Source of the DNA: Verrucomicrobiota bacterium
GTDB taxonomy: Bacteria > Verrucomicrobiota > Verrucomicrobiia > Limisphaerales > PALSA-1396
Reading direction: 5' to 3'
Length of the DNA: 59,121 bases
Assembly: GCA_016200005.1 (NCBI GenBank)
Contig: JACQFP010000039.1
Coordinates: forward strand, 1 to 59,121
Positions 35,126 through 42,258 of this stretch are shown piece by piece. The notes below the pieces were generated by a model, which did no database searches, had not been told where the DNA came from, and saw only the letters and a list, made by a program, of their open reading frames with translations. A program made the position numbers and the translations under genes. Numbering within the stretch: the first letter of the stretch is position 1; every line of letters begins with the position of its first letter.

Positions 35126-37981
35126 ATGGTGCGGTGCGTGGTCACGAACACTTCTCCATCCGCCGCGAAGATTGAATTGTTCAGGTCGCTGTTTCGCGGA
35201 AGATCGGATGTTTATCCACGCCGGTTCGAGAGCCGCAAGACCGGGAAGGCCGGCTACGCGCCGGCTTGTGCCAATGAATGGGTGAGGGGCGTGTGTGAGA
35301 AACCACGAATCAAGTGCGCCGATTGCCCGAACCGGCGCTTCCTGCCGGTCACCGATGATGTGATTCGCTGGCATCTTTCTGGCCACGATGATCAGGGCCG
35401 CATTTTTGTCATGGGTGTGTATCCGATGCTCCAGGATGAAACTTGTTTTCTCCTGGCGGCGGATTTCGACCGGGAAAGCTGGCAGGAGGATGCCGGCGCG
35501 TTCCGCGAAACCTGTCACCGGCTCGAACTGCCGGCGGCCTTGGAACGCTCGCGCTCGGGGAACGGCGGGCATGTCTGGCTTTTCTTTGAGGAAGCCCTCT
35601 CCGCCAGCCTCGCGCGTAAATTGGGTTCGCACATCCTCACCGAGACAATGGAGAATCGTCCCGAGATCGGCCTCGGCTCCTATGATCGGATCTTCCCCAA
35701 TCAGGACACATTGCCCAAAGGCGGGTTTGGGAATTTGATCGCACTGCCTTTGCAAAAGCTCGCGCGGCAACGGGCCAACGCCGTCTTCCTGGACGCCCAA
35801 TTCCAGCCGCATCCCGATCAGTGGTCCTTCCTGGCGTCCGTGCGGAAAATCAGCCGCGCAAGGGTCGAGGCGGTGGTGCGCGATGCGGAATCGCGCGGGC
35901 GGATCATCGGGGTGCGCGTGGCAGCGGCTGACGGGGACGACAATGCTCCGTGGACCACGCCACCGTCGCGTCGCCAAAAAGCGCCGCCCATCATCGGGCC
36001 GTTGCCGGAGAGCGTCGAACTGGTCCTCGCGGATCAAATCTATGTTGGCAAGGAGAACCTTCCTCCGGGACTTCGCAATCGGCTGCTCCGGCTCGCGGCC
36101 TTTCAAAATCCAGAGTTCTATCGCGCCCAATCCATGCGTTTGCCGACCTACGACAAGCCGAGAATCATCCATTGCGCCGAAGATTACCCCAAGCATTACG
36201 GCCTGCCGCGCGGTTGCCTCGAGGGTGTGCAGCAACTGGTTCACACACTGAAAATCAAATCTGTTGTCCGCGATGAACGCTGCGACCGCACCCCTCTGGA
36301 CGGGTCCTTCCACGGTGCGTTGCGCCCCGAACAGGAGGCGGCTGCCAAGGCGATGCTGGCGCACGATACCGGCGTCCTGGCCGCCACGACGGCTTTCGGC
36401 AAAACCGTGCTCGCGGCCTGGCTCATTGCTCAACGTGGCGTGAACACTCTGATTTTGGTTCACCGCCAGCAACTCCTGGAGCAGTGGATCGAGCGCTTGT
36501 CCACGTTCCTGGGCGTGCCGACAAAAACGATTGGACGGCTCGGCGGCGGGCGGAAAAAACTCACGGGCAGCCTGGACGTGGCGCTGCTGCAAAGCCTCGT
36601 CCGCAAAGGCGCCGTGGACAACCGGGTCGCGACTTACGGCCATCTGGTGGTGGATGAATGTCCTCATCTGTCCGCCCGCAGCTTTGAACTGGTTGCGCGG
36701 CGGGCCAAGGCGAAGTTCATCACCGGCCTGTCGGCCACCGTCACCCGCAAAGACGGGCATCACCCGATCATCTTCATGCAGTGCGGGCCGGTGCGCTATC
36801 GGGTGGATGCGAAAAGGCAGGCGGCAGCGCGGCCCTTCACTCATCAAGTGTTCGTTCGCCCGACTGGATTCCGTTCGATGGAAACGCCCGCGCCAGATCA
36901 GCGCGTGGAATTTCATCGGCTGTATGAGGCATTGTGGAATGACGAGCGGCGGAACGCATTGATCTGTGCCGATGTGTTGAGAGCGGTGCGTGAAGGTCGC
37001 TCGCCCTTGTTGCTCACGGAACGGACGGAACATTTGCAGCACCTGGCGGAACGACTGTCGTCCGACATTCCAAACGTGATTATGTTGCAAGGCGGGATGG
37101 GGAGGAAAGAACTACAAGCTGCTCTTGACCGAGTGGCAACGAATCCTTGTCCCAGGTGGGACAAGGATTCGTCAGCACAGGCAATGGGTGGAACCGTCGG
37201 TCGGGTGATTCTGGCCACGGGAGGATTCATTGGCGAAGGGTTCAACGACCCGCGTCTCGACACATTGTTCCTCGCGCTGCCGGTTTCGTGGCGGGGAACA
37301 ATCGCCCAGTATGTAGGTCGGCTCCATCGCCTCCACGAAGGCAAACGCGAAGTGCGGGTCTATGATTACGCGGACTTGGACGTTCCCATGCTGGCGCGGA
37401 TGTTCGACCGGCGCTGCCGCGGTTACGAGGCGCTCGGTTACACGATTCTGTTGCCCGCCAGCGCCGTGCCGGGATGGCCGGTTACCGTACCGCTGCCGAT
37501 TGATCCGGAATGGAAACGGGATTACTCCGCCAGTGTTCGCCGGCTCATTCGCGATGGCGTGGAGGCACCGCTGGCGAATCTGTTCGTCCATGCCGCGCGT
37601 TCCCTGTCCCTGGAGGCCGAAGGGGCCGGCCGCGCCCGAAGCGCCAGCGAAGCATTCTTGTATCGGCGGCTGCAGACGCTGCCCGAAACAGCCGGCCGTT
37701 TCCGCCTGAATGAGAACCTGCCGATTTCCTTTGATGGGAGTGGCGGGATGGAGGTGGACCTCTTATGTGCGGAGGTCCGCCTGGTGATCGAACTGGACGG
37801 CGTGCAACATCTGTCCGACGCCGAAGCTTATCGGCGCGACCGGCGAAAGGATGCGCTGCTGCAACAGAACGGATACTTCGTCTTGCGCTTCCTGGCGGAG
37901 GACGCGAGCAAACAACTCGATCACGTATTGGACACAATCCTCGCCGCGCTGGTCCATCGGCAGAAGGATGAGAGATGCTGA
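35126..37981 (+). CDS. TOTE conflict-system protein: AEP primase + SF2 helicase + DUF559 nuclease
   Basis: About 951 residues joining all three core TOTE activities in one chain. Residues ~10-350 are an archaeo-eukaryotic primase domain (ELFRSLFRGRSDVYPRRFES; four-Cys zinc site CEKPRIKCADCP with upstream Cys; catalytic Asp113-x-Asp115 in LAADFDRESW; His149 in GNGGHVWLFF). Residues ~400-750 are a superfamily 2 helicase: Walker A Lys426 (TTAFGKT), DEAD-like box Asp510-Glu511 (VVDECPH), motif III GLSATV, motif VI QYVGRLHR. Residues ~840-940 are a DUF559/PD-(D/E)xK nuclease: Asp878, Glu889 and Asp891 (MEVDLL...VIELDGVQH). TOTE systems are thought to attack invading DNA; evidence for that is mainly comparative genomics. 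A palindrome adds ~10 residues (NPCPRWDKDS) between helicase motifs. ATG 35126 follows an in-frame TTG at 35120. Confidence 0.9.
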   Translation: MVRCVVTNTSPSAAKIELFRSLFRGRSDVYPRRFESRKTGKAGYAPACANEWVRGVCEKPRIKCADCPNRRFLPVTDDVIRWHLSGHDDQGRIFVMGVYPMLQDETCFLLAADFDRESWQEDAGAFRETCHRLELPAALERSRSGNGGHVWLFFEEALSASLARKLGSHILTETMENRPEIGLGSYDRIFPNQDTLPKGGFGNLIALPLQKLARQRANAVFLDAQFQPHPDQWSFLASVRKISRARVEAVVRDAESRGRIIGVRVAAADGDDNAPWTTPPSRRQKAPPIIGPLPESVELVLADQIYVGKENLPPGLRNRLLRLAAFQNPEFYRAQSMRLPTYDKPRIIHCAEDYPKHYGLPRGCLEGVQQLVHTLKIKSVVRDERCDRTPLDGSFHGALRPEQEAAAKAMLAHDTGVLAATTAFGKTVLAAWLIAQRGVNTLILVHRQQLLEQWIERLSTFLGVPTKTIGRLGGGRKKLTGSLDVALLQSLVRKGAVDNRVATYGHLVVDECPHLSARSFELVARRAKAKFITGLSATVTRKDGHHPIIFMQCGPVRYRVDAKRQAAARPFTHQVFVRPTGFRSMETPAPDQRVEFHRLYEALWNDERRNALICADVLRAVREGRSPLLLTERTEHLQHLAERLSSDIPNVIMLQGGMGRKELQAALDRVATNPCPRWDKDSSAQAMGGTVGRVILATGGFIGEGFNDPRLDTLFLALPVSWRGTIAQYVGRLHRLHEGKREVRVYDYADLDVPMLARMFDRRCRGYEALGYTILLPASAVPGWPVTVPLPIDPEWKRDYSASVRRLIRDGVEAPLANLFVHAARSLSLEAEGAGRARSASEAFLYRRLQTLPETAGRFRLNENLPISFDGSGGMEVDLLCAEVRLVIELDGVQHLSDAEAYRRDRRKDALLQQNGYFVLRFLAEDASKQLDHVLDTILAALVHRQKDERC
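37141..37170. repeat. CAGGTG-centred palindrome, copy 3, translated in the TOTE gene
   Basis: Perfect 30-bp palindrome: arms GAATCCTTGTCCCA and TGGGACAAGGATTC around GG. It encodes NPCPRWDKDS at ~673-682 and keeps the reading frame. Confidence 0.9.
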
Positions 37982-38039
37982 GGTTCCCGGCACACCAAGG
38001 GCCGACGACAAACCACCCGTTCTGCGCGAAAATCATTGT

Positions 38040-38073
38040 GCAAACTTTTGCTTCAGGTGAAGTAAAAGTTTGC
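38040..38073. repeat. CAGGTG-centred long hairpin after the TOTE gene (copy 4, divergent arms)
   Basis: Arms GCAAACTTTTGCTTC and GAAGTAAAAGTTTGC (15 bp with one G-T mismatch) around AGGT, starting 59 bp after the TOTE stop. The centre CTTCAGGTGAAG shares CAGGTG with the TTGTCCCA palindromes but the arms differ. It has no T-run, so it is not a standard terminator. Confidence 0.7.
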
Positions 38074-38084
38074 ATCACGATGAA

Positions 38085-38202
38085 GAGACGTGTCTGAAGT
38101 GTTTGTACGTATTTGGCTTCGAGAAATACGTGATGTGCTTCAGCACCCACGGCCAAGAGAGGTTGGGCATGACATTCGTCAATGAACCGGAGTTGTGGTT
38201 GG
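38085..38202 (+). pseudogene. Internal fragment of a thrS
   Basis: Translates as CLKCLYVFGFEKYVMCFSTH then MTFVNEPELW, matching YLKYFKIFGFEKYVMRFSTH and KFVNEPALW of the intact thrS (nt ~31405-31525). Only about 40 codons remain. In the protein it belongs just before the piece at 33502, but on the chromosome it lies after it, on the far side of the TOTE module. Confidence 0.8.
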
Positions 38203-38260
38203 CGCTGCGAAGCCAGGTGGACGTTACTGATGCTTCAGCCGTACCAGCTTTTGAAGATGC

Positions 38261-39694
38261 TCAAGGCATGGGTTGCACAGGGAATCGCGACGGGTCCAAC
38301 GCTGGCCGGACGCCGAAAGGCGCAGCGTTCACCGAGCCGAGCGCCAGGCGACCGGCGCGGATTTGCAGACAGGCGAAGCCTTGCGGATGTGGCGCGTAAA
38401 GGTCGCCGTGCGCGGCCAACGTTTCACGCTGCCATTCCTCCGGCCACAGGCTCAGACCGCGATAGTAATGATGCCCGTTGCGCTCGACGTGTTCGATGCC
38501 GAGCAGTGACATCATGGCCAGGTCCTGCAACAAAGTGACTGGTCCGAGCGTGCACAAATCTTCACCCGTGAGCACCACGCGTTCGCCGCGTCGCCGCCGA
38601 TGCTCCAGCAAGCAGGCGTTGGCGACACCCTTCACGATGCCCTTGCAACTCTTGTAGCTCGTCCCGACGTAACCCAACCCGAGCGCCCGCGGCACGTCGC
38701 CGAGCGCACCTTCGGATTAGTCAATGATGAGCGGCGGACGGTCGCCCCAAGCACGCAACGTCGCGCCCGCCTCGTCGCTCAACGCGTGGTCGCGATGCAC
38801 GGGTTGTTCCACGACGAGGATGTGCCGCCACAGCTCCCGGAGACTCATGTCCGTGGAGGCCGATTGCCAGAACTCGCGGAACGCTGCGAAGCTCTTGACA
38901 TTTTCATTGCCGTCGAGCGTGACAAAACAATTTCCGCCGGTTTCGCGTTCCAACACACGGCTCAAGTCGCGCAGTCTGGGAAAATTCCGTTGGGCATCGC
39001 CGAAGATTTTGACTTTGAAGTAACGCAAGCCGTAGGCGCGAATTGAACTCTCCACGTCCTGTGGCAGGCCGTCCTCCACGCGCTCGTTTGCCGGAATGTC
39101 CGCCGGCGTGAGCGCGTCGCCCAAGCCGACGGTGTGCCGCACGAAGCAAGCATCCAGCGGCGTCGCGTGAAGCAAATCGCGCGGTTGGGCGTCGTCCAGT
39201 TCGGCGTAGATTTCTCCCAGACGCAACCCGAGCCGGTTGGTCGCGATGAGGCGATGCAACGGTTGATCTGCCAGCCGGCACAACCCATCCAGCACCGCAC
39301 GTTCAACCAGGCTCACGCCGAGATTCGCCAGCAGTGGCGCGAGCGAACGGGAACTGGCCCATTCACTTTGCTGCCGATGCAACTCGCGCCAGAAGTCGAA
39401 AAACGTCATCGGCGATTGCGCGATTTGCTCCGCGAGTTGCGCCGCGTGGCTGATGACTTCGAGCATTTCGGGCAAATCTTGCTCGAAGGTCGTGGCCGGA
39501 TTTTTCGTGAACCACTTTGGCGGGAGGCCCTCGCTGGTGAGGCCGAACAAGGATTTGCTGCTAACCGTGACTCGCGTGCGGACGAAAAGGTGCGGCACCT
39601 CGGTCATGCTTGCGATACCATAGCGAAACGGGAATCGCGTCCGCGTGTGCCGGACGAAGAATTCAAAGGGAGAAATCGTAAATCGATAGTTCAT
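38261..39694 (-). pseudogene. Enolase-superfamily (mandelate racemase/MLE-like) gene with a nonsense codon
   Basis: From ATG 39694 the frame runs MNYRFTISPFEFFVRHTRTR... to PPLIID and a TAA at 38717-38719, then continues in the same frame as SEGALGDVPRALGLGYVGTS to 38261. Apart from that codon the chain of ~477 residues is continuous. Enolase-superfamily features are present: the KxK acid/base motif (YFKVKIF), metal ligands in VTLDGNENV and VVEQPVH, and the third at IID followed by the stop, where family members have DE(S/A). GAA to TAA would explain it. The loss would remove the last metal ligand and the barrel end. The last residues before 38261 (FPVQPMP) border the thrS scrap and may be altered. 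The original substrate is unknown, probably an acid sugar or dipeptide. Confidence 0.82.
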
Positions 39695-39716
39695 CGGAGA
39701 AGATGGCCATAAAACT

Positions 39717-40061
39717 TCATTTCACAAATTCCCATTGTGAACCTGACTTGGGATCTTTTGCAGAAATCCGCTCTCCATTCCAATGATAATCAAGTGCAGG
39801 ATACCCATACATTAGTTCAGCGGAACGCGATACGATAATAACGACACGCCCGTCCGACCAAAGGGCATATGGGAATACCAGGCCAGCACCACGGCTATCT
39901 CTGGCGTCGATCCCTTTGATATGAAGCTGTAAATGATCACCAGAAATGTGAATGAAGTTGGAAGTTCCTTTTTCAAGGTAAGTGCCTGAAGGAATACGCT
40001 GCTCCACTGTTGTGCACCCGGTTAGGGCCACCAAAAGCGCAAACAGCAGGAAGCTTTTCAT
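39717..40061 (-). CDS. Small lipoprotein of unknown function
   Basis: Protein of 114 residues with a clear lipoprotein signal (MKSFLLFALLVALTGCTTVE; lipobox Cys16). The mature part is a small beta-rich domain (SGTYLEKGTSNFIHISGDHL, YALWSDGRVVIIVSR, YHWNGERISAKDP) with no recognised family. Its ATG overlaps the stop of the MetE-like gene by 4 bp (ATGA), so the two are co-translated, MetE-like first. A 22-bp gap separates it from the broken enolase-family gene on the same strand. It may simply be carried in that operon; no role can be read. Confidence 0.75.
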   Translation of the reverse strand: MKSFLLFALLVALTGCTTVEQRIPSGTYLEKGTSNFIHISGDHLQLHIKGIDARDSRGAGLVFPYALWSDGRVVIIVSRSAELMYGYPALDYHWNGERISAKDPKSGSQWEFVK

Positions 40062-41074
40062 TTCCGTCCCAAATACAAATCGCGACCTTTGACCAGCGCG
40101 GCGATTTTGCGGTCGGCTACGGAGCGTTTGAGCATCCAGAAGCCGCAGTCCGGATGCACGTAGCGCACGCGATTCGGCCCGAGAATTTTCTCCGCGCGCT
40201 CGATGGCACGGGCGACTTCCTCCGGCGTTTCAATGCGGTTAACCTTGACATCCACGACACCGAGTCCCAGCCCGATGCGCGCGTCCACGGCCTTGAGCGC
40301 GTCGAGGTCCTCGGGCGGACGGTGGGCGAGTTCGAGCACGAGGTGGTCGGTACGAAGGCTGTTGAGGAACGCGGTCAGCGCGGCCCACGTGCCTTTTTGA
40401 ATCGTCTGCCCGCCGTAGTTGCCAAAGCAAAAGTGCACCGCCTTTTCCCCGCGCACGGCGTCCAGCACGCGATTGATCGCGGTCGCGGCGAGCGGCGCGT
40501 CGGCGGGATTGCCGGGAATGTTGGCCTCGTCCACTTGCACGCAAGCGCAACTCAACTCGCCGGTTTGCGCGGCCAGGGCGTCGGCGATGGCGAGCGTGAG
40601 CTTCTCCAAATCCTGATAGTGCTCGTCCAGCAACGTGCGCGCGAGCATGTAGGGGCTGGTGAGCGTGAACTTGAACGGCCCGCCTGCCACGCTCGCGGCG
40701 CGCGCGCAGTCTTCCGGCAAGTTCAAGGCGCCTTCAGTGATCGGACCAGTGACAACACCAGCCGGTTTGCCGCGAAAGCGCATCTCCGGTTTCGCGCGAA
40801 AAGCATTGGTCTCACGCCGGCCAACGTCGCAACGGATGCCGCCCAACCGACTGACAAAATAATCAATCATCCCGTTCGTGTCGGGGTGGTTGACATCGAA
40901 GCGATACAATTCGCCGTCGGTGGGCAGGTCAATGCCGGCCTGACGTTGCAAGTCGAAGACCACGCGCGTGGCGTCGAGCACCGCTTGTTCGCTGGGCAGA
41001 GCCGCGAGCCATTCGGGCACAGGATACGAACCGACCGTGCTGGTGAGGATGCGGGTCGTAGTGCTCGTGTTCAC
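40058..41074 (-). CDS. MetE C-terminal-like (cobalamin-independent methyltransferase fold) protein
   Basis: About 338 residues with the UROD/MetE-like TIM barrel found in the C-terminal half of MetE and in stand-alone methyltransferases. Motifs: TSTVGSYPVPEWL (start of the barrel), GIDLPTDGELYRFDV, TGPITEGAL, ACVQVDEANIPG, KAVHFCFGNYGG (His and Cys ligands), and VHPDCGFWMLKRS (second zinc Cys). The zinc set H-C...C is therefore kept, pointing to thiol methyl or alkyl transfer, as in methionine or coenzyme-M-type reactions. The full MetE lies at 53287, so this is a paralogue of different specificity. The GTG start at 41074 is inferred from the barrel start; a longer in-frame extension to 41227 is not like the family. 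Operon partner of the lipoprotein at 39717. Confidence 0.85.
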   Translation of the reverse strand: MNTSTTTRILTSTVGSYPVPEWLAALPSEQAVLDATRVVFDLQRQAGIDLPTDGELYRFDVNHPDTNGMIDYFVSRLGGIRCDVGRRETNAFRAKPEMRFRGKPAGVVTGPITEGALNLPEDCARAASVAGGPFKFTLTSPYMLARTLLDEHYQDLEKLTLAIADALAAQTGELSCACVQVDEANIPGNPADAPLAATAINRVLDAVRGEKAVHFCFGNYGGQTIQKGTWAALTAFLNSLRTDHLVLELAHRPPEDLDALKAVDARIGLGLGVVDVKVNRIETPEEVARAIERAEKILGPNRVRYVHPDCGFWMLKRSVADRKIAALVKGRDLYLGRK

Positions 41075-41399
41075 AGATCGAGAATAGCAGCAAGTCGTCA
41101 GGGAGCAAGTTCGCTTGGCACGGACGAACGATTGATAGTCGGCAACGAACTCCGCGCGCAAACAGTTCAAGGGCCAGCCGACTTCCGCACAAAAGGGATC
41201 GATCCGCAGATCGCGGTTCATTTCCACGGCAAACGCGCCTAAGAGCGAATCCGAAAAGGAGTGTTGTCATGGATATTTTGCTGGCGATTGAGGAATGAAG
41301 CACCTAAATATGCAGCCCTTGAACCGAAGCGTGGAGCGGCGCAGTGCTGCGGATTGATATTCCGTGCCTGCCTCACAACCCACCGCAAAGGAAACCAAG
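41075..41399. other. Divergent intergenic region
   Basis: About 325 bp between the MetE-like gene (leftward) and the nucleotidyltransferase gene (rightward). It contains a ribosome site (AAGGAG) before a nine-codon frame at ~41270 (MDILLAIEE) but no supported gene. Promoters for both neighbours are expected here; I could not pick them out. Confidence 0.4.
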
Positions 41400-42245
41400 A
41401 TGGAAATAAAGAAAGCGGTCATCACCGCCGCCGGACAAAATCAACGCTCGCTGCCGCTCCAAACTCTGGTGGATCGTGACGGGCAGACGAAATCCGCGCT
41501 GGCCATCATCGTGGAAGAATCCGTCCAGGCGGGCATCGACGACATTTGTGTGGTCATCAACCCTGGCGACCAGAATTCCTACCGCGCCGCCGCCGGGGCG
41601 CACGGCAAACGATTGGCATTCGTGGAGCAGACCCGCCCATTGGGCTATGGCCACGCCGTTTGGTGCGCGCGCGAGTTCACTGGCGCAGCGCCCTTCCTGC
41701 TGCTGGTCGGAGATCACCTTTACATCAGCCGGAGCACGAAGCGTTGCGCGCAGCAACTGGTCGAAACCGCCGCTGGAGAAGCCTGCACGGTCTCGGCGGT
41801 GCAGGCCACGCACGAAAGCAAGCTCCCGCATTACGGCACGGTGGGCGGCCGGCTGGCCGATGCCCGCCAGGGAATTTATCTAGTGTCGGACGTGGTGGAG
41901 AAGCCCACACCCACAGAAGCCGAACAGAGGCTGATCGTGCCCGGTTTGCGCGCCGGCCACTACCTCTGCTTCTTCGGCATGCACGTCCTCACACCGCGGG
42001 TCATGTCGCTGCTTGAGGGGGATGTTGCCAAGGCGGGCGAAAAAGGCAGGGTGCAACTGAGCGCCGCGCTCGCGCGACTCGCAGAGAATGAACGCTACCT
42101 GGCCTGTGAGTTGGACGGTCGGCGCTTTGACATTGGCGTCAAATACGGTCTGCTCACCGCGCAACTGGCGCTCGCGCTCAGCGGCGAAGACCGCGATGAA
42201 GTTCTTGCCGGTCTGGTGGAGTTGCTAGCGCTCAGTGCCAAGTGA
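41400..42245 (+). CDS. Sugar-1-phosphate nucleotidyltransferase (GalU-like)
   Basis: Cytosolic enzyme of 281 residues with a nucleotidyltransferase Rossmann-type fold. The N-terminus ([20 protein letters not shown]) is a variant of the AAGxGTRxxP nucleotide-binding loop, missing the usual GxGTR glycine pattern, with a Lys later (GQTKSAL). Other GalU features are present: [45 protein letters not shown] (the metal-binding Asp), [10 protein letters not shown] and [19 protein letters not shown]. It should make a UDP- or other NDP-sugar; the altered loop makes the exact reaction uncertain. ATG 41400 lies about 10 bp after a purine run (AAAGGAAA). The next gene starts 13 bp downstream and is a fused kinase/uridylyltransferase, so the pair likely acts in one sugar-activation route. 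Confidence 0.82.
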   Translation: MEIKKAVITAAGQNQRSLPLQTLVDRDGQTKSALAIIVEESVQAGIDDICVVINPGDQNSYRAAAGAHGKRLAFVEQTRPLGYGHAVWCAREFTGAAPFLLLVGDHLYISRSTKRCAQQLVETAAGEACTVSAVQATHESKLPHYGTVGGRLADARQGIYLVSDVVEKPTPTEAEQRLIVPGLRAGHYLCFFGMHVLTPRVMSLLEGDVAKAGEKGRVQLSAALARLAENERYLACELDGRRFDIGVKYGLLTAQLALALSGEDRDEVLAGLVELLALSAK

Positions 42246-42258
42246 TGATTCATTGCTC

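Larger units (their letters stand above)
37982..38260. other. Intergenic junction region with hairpin and thrS scrap
   Basis: About 280 bp between the TOTE stop and the broken enolase-family gene. It holds the long hairpin at 38040 and the thrS-derived fragment at 38085; the remainder shows no supported gene. Confidence 0.6.

Noticed and set aside
35015-37090. Minus-strand frame of ~690 codons opposite the TOTE gene
   Set aside because: The plus strand carries complete primase and helicase motifs; the opposite frame is featureless.
38040-38073. Intrinsic terminator of the TOTE gene
   Set aside because: Strong hairpin but no T-run; it shares its CAGGTG centre with the module's palindromes, so I listed it as a repeat.
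41270-41299. Nine-codon frame (MDILLAIEE) with a good ribosome site
   Set aside because: Too short to support; no attenuator structure seen after it.
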